This document shows, piece by piece, positions 1 to 11,661 of a stretch of DNA of 64,000 nucleotides. The DNA comes from Cristatella mucedo (taxonomy: Eukaryota; Bryozoa; Phylactolaemata; Cristatellidae), in assembly GCA_009760855.2 (NCBI GenBank), contig WPIO01000025.1:663001-727000 (forward strand). Reading direction: 5' to 3'. The position numbers were made by a program, and so were the translations under genes. The stretch's first letter is position 1; every line of letters begins with the position of its first letter. Under the pieces are notes generated by a model, which was not told the DNA's origin, ran no database searches, and saw only the letters and a program-made list of their open reading frames with translations.

Positions 1-149
1 AGGTAATACAAGTCATTAACCCTTAAAAATCTATAAAGAATGCGATAATTCTGCTGATTAGTAGGACAGGCAGCATTTTGGTATTTAAAAAGTGTCACTC
101 TTCAAGCACCATGAAATGCAAGGTAAATAGGGTTTGCACACTTAGGATT

Positions 150-510
150 ATAATAATATTAATAATATTAATGCACTCAAAAAAGCGCCCTCAAGGAATT
201 CAATTTCTTTCTTGGCGCTTCACATTTGTTGCTAAGGGAAACGCGAATGAATGGTGAGTAATATCATGCTTGATAAACAAAATGAATAACATGGTTAGGG
301 GTGACATGCACAAGGTCAGCATGCAAGTTTGGTTAGTTGCAGCACGCAATGTCAGCACACATAAGCACGTGAAGAACGAATCACAGGGACCCACTAAATG
401 CTGTATTGAATATGTGTATTTTTAAGTTCTTTTTGAGTGTGGTCAAGTCAGGGGATACTGTGACGCAAGTCGGGACAGAGTCCCAGGCTTTGGGAGCTCA
501 TGAACTAAAT
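150..510 (-). mobile_element. LINE 3' end (L2/CR1-like), minus
   Basis: This is the reverse complement of the 3' tail of the LINE at 11.3-14.9 kb. It shares the GCGCCCTC...TTTACATTTG-like terminal block, the repeated 'accat/gcatgctgac' tract and a (TAA)n tail, seen here as aataatattaataatatt near 152-170. Only the 3' UTR and the last coding stretch remain, which is typical 5' truncation. No coding capacity is left. Confidence 0.8.
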
Positions 511-3480
511 TAACAAGTAGCTCACAAAAAAGCTAGACAGCGTTGCAAGTGACAAGTAGCTCGAAACAAACAGGACAATGCAAACACGTGCTGAAGGTGT
601 GTTGCACCTTTGCCGCACGACCTCATCCGGCACAATTAGCCGCTGGCAGTTTGTCTCACCAGCCAGGCTTTAGAAGAGCCTAGCCTGAATATTCTGATGC
701 GAAATGCCCGTTGCTGAAGTGCTTTCGTGCCGGACTACATGGTCATTGGTTGCACACGTTTCCAATTCCTCTAAGGTTTGATAACGGCGGCGAGGAGAGG
801 TATTATGGGAGTAAGTGCATTTACTAAGTGACCAGCTGCTACCGTGTCTGCACACCCAGCAGGAGGGCCAAACAGGTAGGACCACCAATTGTTTATACTC
901 TACCAGTCGCCGTCGTTCAGCCAGATGCATAACCCTTATAAGCCGTAGCTACCTCTGGACAGGGCTTGGCGTATTCAGACGAGCCGTTTCATTCAAGGCC
1001 AAGCCCCCCCCCCCTTACAATTGCAGGTCCCTTGGCTGACCGGCAGACCCCATATGTGTTTGTATCGTGCTCTTCCCGATCTTGTGGAGCTAGTCCTTTG
1101 CAGGCTTGTTCACACAAACTAAAGCACACAACCTACCACTATGGTCTTCTCGGATTGATTACATCAGCCCTATTCTAGCGTTGTCGTCTTCCAACGTGAT
1201 TGTCGGGTCCACTCCAATGTATACTGCTCCTACGCTATGATCAGATCAGGATTTGAAAGACTTCCCGGACAATGCATTGAGCTCGGCCCTAGTGGGTTGC
1301 TACCCTGATTGACCGATACTCCGTTTGAAAGGCTGATGAAATTTCTTACTGGGATGGCGAGATACTTTCAAGGTCAATATAGGCTGAATTCAAGCAGGCT
1401 GGCAAATTTTCTGGTGAGGAAGTAGCAGTGGATTCAGTCGGCAAAGTGAAAGCCGGCCTGCACGACATTTCCTTTGTTCCTGGATCGGTCTGTATCGTGG
1501 TTGGAGCGCGACTATATTCTTTACGCCTTCCCTTTCTTCTGCCGGTGGCAGCTATGAATCTCTCTTCGTTTTGATGAGGAGTATAGAAAGACGACGTGGT
1601 AATGTGGCACTTACAGCATGTCAATATTGCAGCAATGGGCTGTCCTGGTTTGCGTACAACGCCGATAAGGTAGAATAGCAATATCAGAGTACTCCACAGG
1701 ACACGCGTAATTTTAGTGGCAGAGGGACATGTTCAGTGCACAAATGCTGATACTTTGTGGATGACTTCTGAAGGGCCGATTTCGGCTATTACTGCTTGGC
1801 CCCTAGCTCCTAGTGCAACAGCTATAGTAGGGGCATCTACGACTTCTCTTACCAGAGCGGCTCCGTTGCTGGCAAAAGATCTCCAGTGCTGGAAATCGAG
1901 AGCACTCGATTGCCTAATGGATTTAACGCTACAAGAAAGACCATCAACTTAGGCCGGCTGAGTTTGGCTTCCCCAGATAAAAAGTAATTCGGCCGGTCAA
2001 AGAGACCCTAATACATCGCTCCAACTGCCACCCAACCGAATTATCTTTCAGTGACTTCTACTAACTCGTGGATGACTTTTCCCACGAGTGGCCGACCTAA
2101 GCGGAAGCCAAAGTTCGATATTAAAATAGCAAGATAAAGTAGTGCAGTTGCCAAAAGGATAATAATGAGTGACCCGAACTCCTGTCTAGCCTAGATGCTA
2201 TCGGGAACGACCGGCCCGACCCGCAGGTCTCAGTCTCCGTGCAACAGCAATTTAACAATCCTACAGGCTACGAGACGTGGGGAGCATCCTCCAGCCGATA
2301 CCAACGACGTGCCGGGGTGACCTTGCCGTCTGTCTGATCTTTTGGGCGACAAAGGCTGGTAGGCGAAGCTTCGGTGGCTCTCAACTTTAAGCTCTCCTTT
2401 GCTGCTTGATTAGAGCGAGCACAGAGATTTAGATTCAGCTCTTACTTTCTTCGGATTTGGAGATGCTGTCAGTGCATCTGCTTTGAGCTCACGGGTCTTT
2501 ATCGGGCGGGGGCTAGCAGAACGCCTGAAAAAAGGACAACTTCTGGAGCTTAATCCAAACTGACGTCTCATAGCCACCGTGCTTAGTGCTTGCTTTCACT
2601 TTTGCGACGTGCCTCGGTCATTTAAGATGGCTTCGACCATTTTGCTTCACAAGTGGTTCGACGTCTTGCAATCAGAAACGTCAGGGCGATTACTTTGCTG
2701 CCTATTCTTTGTAAGCTACTGCCTGTTGCTCTGGTCTCGATGCTTGTGGTCCTCCTTCGAAATAGTGACTGTAACTCTGAACTGCTACGAGACATAGTCG
2801 GGTAAGCCCAGTCTCCTCGAGCTTTCTTGTGGTAATTTTCGCATGCACTAGGGTCGGACACCTCACAAAAACTCCATCGCACCCCTCTGACTTATCCAGT
2901 GAGTGGCCAGTACCGGCAGCTGACTACATGCATCTCTCTTCCTAACGAGTTAGCTTTAGAAGCAAATTGCATTTGAACTAAGCAAAAAAGAATTGCCGGA
3001 ATACAGTGTCTCGAGGTATCGCCACCTCTGATATAGGTCCCTGAACGGCTGGCTCAGAAACAGGATTAGTTTACTCAGACTGCTGTGTCTCCCGGGATTG
3101 GATTTCCTAGCCTGGTTGATCGGGCAAAGCCAGCCTAGCACTGCCATGGGATGTGCAGATAGGTGGAGCAAGGGTTTTCTGACGATGGAGAGAGCACCTC
3201 TACCCCAACTGCTGAGTCGCAGATCCCAGCTGGTCTGTTTGGTTCTGTCTATACGACTCCTGAGGCTTGGCACCTTTCTACCACCTGGCAGGCTATGATG
3301 TAGGATTGGAGATGTTTATGGTCACGCAAGACCTCTGTCGGAACCCTTCTCTAAACGACTCGAATGTGCACCTTGTCGTCAGTTAGAATGACTAAATAAG
3401 TCATGCCGCCAGTGCTGGTACCATTACTTTGTGCTCGTAAAAAGCAGGAGCTTGGTTACTGATTTAGGAACTATGCTAGG
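511..3480. other. No recognisable gene
   Basis: Several open frames of 60-110 codons lie here, for example minus 1681-1346 and minus 3273-2956. None shows a family motif, plausible splice sites or a homologue elsewhere in the window. The tract is moderately GC-rich and may be the worn remains of the Gypsy element recognised at 4-5 kb, but I could not find a gag, protease or RT motif in it. Confidence 0.5.
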
Positions 3481-3666
3481 TCTCAGTGCACCTTCGTCAG
3501 TCACTGGCTACCGAATCACTTTCCAACTGTGAGGCAAATTCCTCTTGAGGTCAGACGAGTTCGAACCCACATCGTGTTCTTGTTATAGCAGAGAAAGAAC
3601 ACTTCACTCCTGCCACTTAGGCTAAGCAGATGCAGCCGTCTCTGCTTGGCATTAGTCTTCATCAGA

Positions 3667-3669
<3 letters not shown>

Positions 3670-3731
<62 letters not shown>

Positions 3732-3796
3732 TCCCTTACTACCTCTCTCTCTCTCTCTCTCTCTCTCCCTCCCCAATCTCTCTCTCTCTCTCTCTC
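3670..3796. repeat. (CT)n microsatellite
   Basis: A long CT dinucleotide run with a few interruptions. It produces Ser/Leu- and Arg/Glu-repeat open frames on the two strands that are not genes. Confidence 0.97.
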
Positions 3797-4086
3797 AAAC
3801 AGGCATACTCTCCTAAATTGGCTCAATACAGTCATTACCTGACCATGTGTAAACGGTCAACGAATACACTACCTCAACATAAATTAAGGTCAAGGGTACT
3901 TGGACCAGTGTTGCGTACTCTGCGGAACCTCAGCAGGAATGAGTGTATCCTTGCTCATAAGCATATTTTGAAGTGCTCACAGAACTGTGGTAAGCGAGCT
4001 CCCATTAGCGAATGTCATACCTAACTTGTATAGGACTTCAGCAGTGCTGTGCCCATCTATTTGCCAAACACCATTTCCTGTAGAAG

Positions 4087-4287
4087 TCAACAGTTAGTGA
4101 GCAGTGGGACATTGTTAGATCGAACAGGAGGGCTACCACTTTTTGGTACGGCAATTTGAGCAGATAGGGTCATCAGATGCTTTGCATTCCTGTGTTCCTG
4201 ACAGCAGTCAGATGCAGATACCACATCCTTAATGATTTTTCCATAGCTAGGCGAATAAATTGAGGCATTTTCCAGAGCCTTAAGCAC
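4087..4287 (-). pseudogene. Ty3/Gypsy integrase N-terminal remnant
   Basis: The minus-strand frame reads KALENASIYSPSYGKII...CCQEHRNAKHLM...VPKSG. It resembles the end of the Gypsy integrase zinc-binding (H2C2) region, where a 'W/Y-P-x-M-x-K-D-I-...-C-x-x-C-Q' stretch is followed by a basic linker and a proline-tryptophan region. One zinc cysteine pair is reduced. It lies about 340 bp downstream of the RNase H remnant on the same strand, which is the normal Gypsy pol order. The catalytic integrase core is not recognisable beyond it. Confidence 0.5.
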
Positions 4288-4627
4288 TTAACGATTTCTT
4301 TGCTGCCAGAGTGAACATCCTGTAGCATGTGCCGGGGCAGGTTTTTGGGACAATGACCTAGCTACCTTAAAAAAGACCACCATAAGACCACCATAAGCTG
4401 ACAAGTAAAAAACAACGGCCCAAATGTTTTCACAATCGGCGGCAGCTGATTTCATTTCGGCGGCCAACCCACAGCCAGATAATGCAGCATGACCTGCATA
4501 GTCGGATATTTAGCAGTGGCTTCTTTACACACTGCTCACTGATCTGTGATGGTGAGTGCCTGATTAATGATTGCAGTGACTTGGTCACTGTCATTTCACT
4601 CGTGGTCGCAGTAGGTTTTTTTTACTC

Positions 4628-5012
4628 GAAGCCCTACTCATTGTGTCGGCTACCTGCAGCTCCTTGCTTGAACTGTAAATTATAGTGAACTGGTATTTCA
4701 TGTAGCGCATGCACATGTGTATGCACTGCAACCCAGGTGGCACTTCTTATATTGGCTTGCTGACAATGCCTATTAAGGACTAGTGGTCAGTCTCTACAAC
4801 AACCTACTGTCCGAAGATGTAGTTTGGCTGCCCTCGAATCAACTCTGCACTTCTATTATCTCATTCTCTATCTAAGCTTACCACTTTTGCACCAGCTTCG
4901 CTGTGTGAGAAGCATAAGTAACTGGCTACCTTTCTTGCATCAGCATCAGCCCATTGCTTGCATCAGCTAGTCCATGCTGCAAGGCTTCGGCAGACACGAG
5001 CACGGTTTTTGA
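4628..5012 (-). pseudogene. Ty3/Gypsy RNase H remnant
   Basis: On the minus strand a single frame, broken by several stop codons, matches the Gypsy RT-RNase H junction. The matches in order are SKTVLVSAEALQHGLAD, LMLMQE, PVTYASHTA, IENEIIEV, YIFGQ, VVVETDH, LIGIVSKPI, PPGLQ and, at the end, KYQFTIIYSSSKELQVADTMSRA-like. These correspond to the family's D-A-S-x-x-G-L-G-A-V-L-x-Q, R-Y-A-x-I-E-K-E, E-T-D-H-K-P-L and A-D-x-L-S-R-A landmarks. Stops at conserved positions show it is dead. A triple 8-bp repeat (gactcatt) at 5011-5034 has expanded just upstream. RT should lie at 5.0-5.7 kb but is too worn to place. Confidence 0.75.
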
Positions 5013-5835
5013 CTCATTGACTCATTGACTCATTGACGCACTTGACTATTTGTTACTGCCACGCCCCATGCCAGAGTTCAATACTACGAACTGTTCCTAT
5101 TGTTGGCAAACGACAGGGAGGAGATCCAGTGTCGACTATCTTCCTTCATTCGGTCATATGGCCCAATAGCCGAACCGTAATTTCTTACAGTGCATCTGGC
5201 TTACAGAGTGATGACCCTGGCCTACCATTATGGGTACTGGCATACAGCCTAGCTATGATCTGAGCTTCATGCGAAGCTATTCTGCAGCTCACCTCAGAGT
5301 CATAGACGGCGGATGTTATCATGAACCTTCAATTCATGCCCGAAGAGTTTCTCGTCGAGCCAGCTCAGGCATAGCCGAGTGTCGACTTCACTACCTCTGC
5401 TCAGAGGTCACGTGCCGAAGCTGCTGGTGGTTGAAGATTTGGTTATCCCGTTTAACCGTAGAGTTGTGGCTACCCCAGGACGGATATTGAGAAGTCACGA
5501 TAATTTCATTATGAGAGAAATAAACCTGCTTGTTTTTATTGCCGCCCCTAGCAGGAGCTGAATGCCTTTCGGATGACTCTCCGACCCATGTTCGACTACC
5601 TATGCCGAGCCCTGATGGAACGAGCCACACTGCTTGAGCCTACCGAGATGGCAGTGAACAACCTCAACAGGAGTGGTCGCTGCCTCTCTAATTGTTCGTC
5701 CAATCTCTTACCATTGGCTTAACCGACTTTCACAGTACTAAGCATGCTAAAGTATAGTAAAAATGCTTCTATCATTCTGACCATCCAGGCCTTGCAGGAT
5801 TCAAGGCTCTTCATACCGCAATATTTCTACTGTGC

Positions 5836-6010
5836 CTTGGCACAGTAGTTCAGGTGGTTGCTTTCCACGACTTCAGTCTCGATGTCATGGGTTCGAATCC
5901 TGCGGTTGGCGATCCTTTATCGCCACTGCGAGCGGTGGTGATAGCCGTAAAGTCTCTTCCGTCGCTATACAAAAGAGGCTGTTATATCAGCGGGTATTTT
6001 GTTCTTACGA
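5836..6010 (+). mobile_element. tRNA-derived SINE copy
   Basis: The copy has an A-box-like stretch near ttggcacagtag and a clear B box (ggttcgaatcc) followed by a shared body (gatcctttatcgccactg, gcggtggtgatagccgtaaa, tcgctatacaaaaga). This head-plus-body layout recurs at several other places in the window, so it is a SINE family and not a tRNA gene. Confidence 0.8.
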
Positions 6011-6349
6011 GTCGACTGTGGTGCAACTTGCACAGGTGCTCATGCTCCTGTGACATATGAATAGAACACTCATTCTACCAGCTGTAAGCCACTGGATGGC
6101 GATGCCACGCGAACGAGCTTGGTGCACGTTTCCTGTTGCGGATCAGCGATAAGGTGCTATCCTTTAATGACTAGGGTCGTTGGCTTAATCCCTGTGGCAT
6201 TGTGAAAGAACACGACTCTCGCAGCCTGCGAGCACTGGGCGGAGACCTGCGATGGCTCTCTCAGACTTCCTATGCAGCCACAAGCTCACGACCGGTGGAA
6301 GGGCAGACGAGGACTCCGTAGTCCTGCCCAAAGCCATGCATTGGCGGCA

Positions 6350-6634
6350 TCTGTGTGGACATCAATCTACCACAAACTGCCACCAGCTGTCGGGCAGGTT
6401 CAGAACGAATAATAGCCCGACAGTAAAAAAAAACGCATGCAGGGAATATAAGGGCTGTCGAAGCAGTACAACGGGCGGGGAGGGCAAGATTCCTTGACGC
6501 CGGCAGCCATCTAGTGTGTGTAGACTGGGGTTTGGCCAGCGTAGCTTAAAATAAAGGGTTTGGTGTTGGACCCAGCAGACTTGTTGCTCGGTCGCGCTAC
6601 CCAGCCCGACGACAGGTCGTGCGGAGGGTTGTCA
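6350..6634 (+). mobile_element. LTR-like sequence, possible solo LTR
   Basis: A GC-rich stretch that can be read as TG(TGTGGACATC)...(TTGTCA)CA. It contains a TATA-like aatataagg near 6446 and AATAAA at 6550-6555, followed by a G/T-rich tail. That is the order promoter, polyA signal, terminus expected of an LTR. No internal retroelement sequence follows in this orientation; the Gypsy remnant nearby is on the other strand. Boundaries are approximate. Confidence 0.35.
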
Positions 6635-6655
6635 CACTCATATGTTAAGTATCTG

Positions 6656-6820
6656 TGATGGCACACTAGGTAAGACGGTTGCTTTCATGACCGCGGTCCC
6701 GAGGTTGTGGGTTCGATTCTTCGGTGGGCGATCCTTTATCGCCACTGCAAGCGGTGGTGAAAGCCGTAAAAGGCTCTTCTGTCGCTATGCAGAAAGAGTA
6801 TGTTTAATCAGCTAGGATTT
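6656..6820 (+). mobile_element. tRNA-derived SINE copy
   Basis: A well-preserved copy. The head tgatggcacactaggtaag carries the A box, gggttcgattc carries the B box, and the body gatcctttatcgccactgca through ctcttctgtcgctat follows. It shares its 3' part with the copy 800 bp upstream. Confidence 0.85.
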
Positions 6821-7459
6821 ATTTATTTATTTTATCTGCACAGATATTATTTTTCTTGGGACTCTGCACAAATGAGTTATAACTATTTATGGTATTTATG
6901 TGAGCCGGTAGGTAGACGTTCGGAAATATTTAAGAAAGCATTGTTGCTGCGTCAGAACCCGTTGGCAATAAAGTACCCATCACCCAACATGGCGGTCCGA
7001 AAATGTACCCAACTTTTTCTCCAAAGTATTTACTCAGGCTGTGGCACCTATCAAGGCTGGAAGCCAGAAATGCCTGGGTCTCCTAGGGTAAAAAGGGAAG
7101 GTGTCTTGGTGCGTTCAAACCGACCACTTTTATACCCACAATCACTTCATCCGACTATTGTTCGGCAAATAGACTATCATTTGGGATAATGTGTTGAGAA
7201 TTTACTGCTGCCGGGGCTGCCGTAACTAAGGAGTGCATTACCACTGCACCTACTGAATCACGGAACTGTTGATCCGGTTCACGTTGTGGCCATAATACGT
7301 GAGGCATCGGCCGCGTTGTTAGGCGGCCGGTCAGCGTGGTGACCTGGATGGAGTTTTCGCGGCGTTCACTGAGAATCAGTCTGAAAATGTTGATTCGATT
7401 CCATTTAAGGGAAATTGAGGTGATTTTGAGTTTTGATTTGTAGTCTGACATTCTCTAAG

Positions 7460-8790
7460 CGGCAGGTACGCGATACCATGCAGAACACTGAAGCTGGCTC
7501 AAAGACGTTTATTTACGCAGACGCTGTAGTGGGACGGTATGCGACTGCCCACCCAGCGTCCTCGAACTCACTGGACCTTTGCCGCCATTACTTATATACT
7601 ACTGTCATAAATCTGTAGTGCGTTGCTGGCCTTTTCTTAATTTTAGCACGAACAAGAGCTGTTCGGCGGCGGGCAAGAACTCCTGTGTCCTGGCAATTCG
7701 GCCTTTAGAATTGGTCTGATACCCGCCGGAGCTGCTGATTGATGTAGGCTGGCCAGTCAACCTCGGCCCTAACTCTGTCCAAAAAGAATCGTCTGGAATC
7801 TGTTCGGCATTCAAACTGGAAAGGGGTGCTCTTCCATTGGCCTAGTGACGGTATTAATTCCTTACCGTAATGGGCCACGGTCTCAAGTCCAATACCTCTA
7901 AGCTCTTGCCCCATTGTCTCAGCTAGGTATTTAAGAGTCGAGCGACGTTCGCTCTTGATCTTTCGTTAGGCTCCTCTCTTCGGCTTCGCTTCGACGCCAT
8001 CGGACTCGTTTCTCTGAAAGCGAGGGAGGAGGGCGGGCTGTTCGCCGGCGATTGATGGGACAGAACGAGACAGCTCTATGAGGATTCGGTGGACCCCACC
8101 GAAGACGGTCGTATCGCGCCCGAGCTTGCACTGTTTTTCTTTTGGGTTTTGCTTGTTTGCATTCGCACTTGGTCTCGGCATGAGGATTGCCGGTGCGAGC
8201 TAGACGTGTGAGATATTCCTTTGCTTCGAGCTCCTTCGTCTATTTGGGCCGCTCCTCCTAGAGATGCATGTAGCTTAAGTGTGGAGACGTGTTTCTTCCG
8301 CGAGAGTGTTTGAGGTATTCCTGCCGTTAAGGTGGAGGCGAAGCCCTAGTTTTCCAGTCAGGGTCTAGGCTCCGGTTCGGGCGCCGTCTATTTGGGTCAT
8401 TCCCCACAATAGACGTAAGTAGCCTAAGTTTAGAGACGTGTTTCCTCCGCAACAGTGCTTGGTGTAGTGCGTATGATATTCCTGCCGTTAAGGTGGCAGC
8501 GGAACCCTAGTTCTTCAGTCAGGTTCTAGGCTCCGGTTCGAGCTCCTCGTCCTATTTGGGTTGTTACCCATAATCGACTTAGGTAGCCTAAGTCGGGGGA
8601 CGTATTCCCTCCGCAAGAGTGCTTGTGCTGGTGAAAGCGAGCGAGGAGTGTGGAGATAAACTGATCTAGACGCGCAGCGACTTTATGCGCTTGCGAATAA
8701 AGCTCAGTAAAATCCCCAATTTGTGGTCTCGCTTTCCGATTCACGCCGCGGACTCACGACCCCTTTAGTAACGGTAAGTAGGTCAGCGCC
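7460..8790 (+). other. GC-rich tract, LTR-like signals
   Basis: The tract holds a TATA-like tatttaag at 7928-7935, then the 160-bp tandem repeat (separate entry), then AATAAA at 8696-8701 followed by a GT-rich stretch. Promoter-repeat-polyA order suggests the R/U5 side of a long retroelement LTR, but no partner LTR or coding region was found. The open frames here (60-70 codons) match nothing I recognise. Confidence 0.35.
8216..8640. repeat. Tandem repeat, about 160-bp unit, 2.6 copies
   Basis: Three successive copies share 'ctatttggg', 'agcctaagt', 'gacgtgtttcctccgcaa', 'attcctgccgttaaggtgg' and 'ggctccggttcg' in the same order. They start near 8216, 8379 and 8541; the third is cut short at about 8640. 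The first two include the complete unit. Confidence 0.85.
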
Positions 8791-9009
8791 AGAAACGCTT
8801 GTTTCGCGACCGCCTTTCTAATGGAGCGTAGGCGCGCACCGAACGGCATTAGGGGGTAGGTTACGCCGCTTGGTGAGCGGCAGGTTTAGCCTACTTCGCC
8901 GAGCCTTCGGCGTTATAAATCGTAACGGCCCGTAATCCAACGACAGTGTCATAATCTCAAAATAACCACATTCCCCCTTGATCTCAAGATCAAATGGGGC
9001 AACAACACA

Positions 9010-9980
9010 ACATAACCTAGCATAAACAAAAATACATGCCGTATTTAACTGCCTTCTTATCTAGCACGATGCTAGGTAACGCCCTCTCGGAGGAGGCAAG
9101 TAAAAGCACGGCCTTTGCTAACTTTCCGGCTATGTTTGGCACAATTTTGGCCAGTCTTTCTGGGGCTTTAGACTTACCGATTCTGCATTTTGGTCATCAC
9201 TTGCTTTCTTTCAAAAATGTGCGTACAAAAACAAGAAAATGCTTTATAGTTCAAAAAATGTTCTCTATTTTGTGAAGTAACTAAAACTTCGGAAAACCAC
9301 TAGTGAGCCTCTGTGTGGAAATGTTATGTTTGAATTTTAATAATATTATTTATTTACAATGATTTTAAATTACCTAGTCGTCGGCTAGGCCAAGCCACCA
9401 GGTGCTCTACATCTGACGTCGGAGGATGGATGAACGCTGCACCCTGGCCGCTCCACATCCAACGATTGGTGACGGATGAATTCTGAGTGGTGTTGGCTTT
9501 AAGTCGTGCAAACCAATGCATGCCCTTTAGCTATTTCCCTTTTTAATCCGTATGCAAACGCAAATAGACAATTAAGGTCTCTCTCTTATCTTTCTTTCTC
9601 TCACTACAAATAAATTAATATATATATATATTTCCCTGCATCTCTATGTTTCTGTATCTCTCTCTCTTTGCCTCGTAATCACTTGGCGAAATTAATTGCG
9701 TGTCTTCTTACGCAAATTTTAAATGCACGTGATATCTCTGGAATTTATTTATCATTCCTTTACAGCGGGTTTTAAATGCTTTAAAGATTTATCCTGATTA
9801 ATCACTCCCTTCACCTGCAAAGGTTCATGTCCAAAAATCTTGCTTGACAGTTGATTGCACGATGTGATTTAATGGACATCACAGCCGCTATTGAATTAAA
9901 AAAGGGTAGCTGTTCACTGTTGTAATGGCAACGACAGCTAAACCGGCCGATTTATGATGGAAAGTTAGTATTCACATTGA
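9010..9980. other. No recognisable gene
   Basis: AT-rich sequence with a short (TA)n at about 9620 and no motif-bearing open frame. It may be flanking host DNA or intron. Confidence 0.5.
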
Positions 9981-10165
9981 TTCAAGTTGTTATTCGAGTC
10001 ATTATTGACATTGAATCATATGACAGTGTATTGTCGAAGCCGTATAAAAGGCCGGCACACTAAGGTAGGGAGAGGAATTACGACTCGGGGCATCGGCATT
10101 GAAGATGATGTGAGCTCTAGGCCATACAGACGTCGGTGTACGTCGTGGTACCGTTGTATTCCTGT

Positions 10166-10430
10166 AGCAGCCCTCTGGTGTTACATATAATTGTCTGCAT
10201 TATGGAGACTTGATGTCCTAAGGTGTGAGCGCTCGTCGTCGCTGCCGTGTTTCTGCTACTATCGGCGTACCTGTATGCATTGGTGCACCACTTTCAAGTA
10301 GTTAGCCGAGCTACAAGGTTCAGGCGTTACCAGTATTGGTCGGGCATCGGCTGAGAGTAGCACCGTTACGAGTGCAGTGTTTGCAGCCTAATTCTGACAG
10401 CCGTGGAAGCCGCATTCCACGTTTGTAATC
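10166..10430 (+). mobile_element. Left member of a diverged direct-repeat pair (candidate LTR)
   Basis: From agcagccctctggtgttaca to tggaagccgcattccacg this matches 15352-15615 in the same orientation, sharing gtttctgctact, cggcgtac, gctacaaggttca and the GTGGAAGCCGC block. A TATA-like gtataaaagg lies upstream at 10041. Direct orientation, a few kilobases apart and an upstream TATA box suggest LTRs. No primer-binding site or pol was identified between them. Confidence 0.5.
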
Positions 10431-10439
10431 TTTATTCTC

Positions 10440-11290
10440 GGAAGTGTGGGATAGTTGCTACAGACCCTTTGCAGTCGTCCTGAACTAGTTGGATTGCTTT
10501 CGACCGAATTGGTCGAAGCTGAACCCGAAAGATGGAGCACTTTATTGGCGAGTTAAAGTTAAGAATTAAACACGATCTTGAGTCGTTGAACGATGAAATA
10601 ACTGACTGATATGCCACACTTGTGGAAGATGAAAAATCCCCTGCTGAACAACTATGAATTTCGATACTGTGCTCAGCCAATATTGGGCATTGGCGAAGAC
10701 TGTAGTTCTGATCTTGCAAGACTTAAGAAAATATTCTCCTAGCTTTTAAATCACGGAGCTGTACTGGCAGGTGAGCAGCATAGAGCAGCATTTAGATGTA
10801 CATGTGCAGAGATTACTGGTACTCTTAACGATGAGGTACGAAGCCAATGTATGAAGCAAACGTTAGAAATATCTCCTGTAAATGTCAAAAAAAGCAGCAG
10901 TCTGCTGAGAGTAAAGCTGATACTACTACCTGGCTGGAAATTGAGTGTGCTAATGACGGCAGCACGCTTGAACTTACTACGGTTAATGTAGATAAAGTCA
11001 AGGGCTTTACGGGTAACAATGTAATACAGGTGCACGCCATAGTTGGAGCTCCGTGTGTGGAAATTGAGAGGCCCGGTATCTGACTCGGGGCATTTTCGCC
11101 TCCTGCAATAGAGCGCTCTAACGTGCTTTCGTGTTCGGTGCCCAATTCTTCCGAAAACCGAAGTTCTTGCCAACATCGCATACGGAAACGATACAGCTAA
11201 GACTTGTTTAAAGTTATTCTGATTGTTATTCGACCGTAGCCCGTAAGAAATTACGTGCCTATGGATATCTAAACGCTTATCGCTTCGGGC
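10440..11290 (+). other. Interior of the repeat pair, no identified domain
   Basis: Short open frames (78-141 codons) occur on both strands without recognisable motifs. If the flanking repeats are LTRs this would be what remains of the internal region left of the LINE insertion. Confidence 0.35.
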
Positions 11291-11661
11291 TGCTCAGTCT
11301 CCCACGCCGGCGGCTGCCATAGCTATGCCGGCGGCTAGTAACTTGCTTGTTAGTTATGATCGTCAGCAGCTGTTATCGCTTCGTCATCGCAGATCAAATG
11401 CACTAAGATTCATGAATTATGCATTAACAAAAGAACAGCACCCCGTAGCCGCAGTGGCCGGAACCACCAGGTCAGACGCCGCTCGTTGGGCTGGAACTGG
11501 GAGCTGAGTACCCGATCGTGTGGTATTCTTAGCATGGTCTCGAACCGCTCAGCAAGCTCCCCTACATGCATCACTGTAAATCTCTCTAACTTAGTGGTCA
11601 TCAAGCCTGTTGTAACTCCATCGGCCATACTGAACACTTGCCTTGGAATCCTAGCTCAATG

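Noticed and set aside
1346-1681. 111-codon minus open frame as a possible gag or host gene
   Set aside because: No zinc-knuckle spacing or other motif, no homologue in the window and no splice or promoter support.
3516-3842. Open frames with long Ser/Leu or Arg/Glu repeats
   Set aside because: They are translations of the (CT)n microsatellite.
5880-5930. tRNA gene from the A/B boxes
   Set aside because: No cloverleaf with an acceptor stem closes around the boxes, and the same head plus a long body recurs, which defines a SINE.
10751-11181. Overlapping minus open frames (141 and 98 codons)
   Set aside because: Two overlapping frames of similar length with no motif in either; likely chance openings in element DNA.
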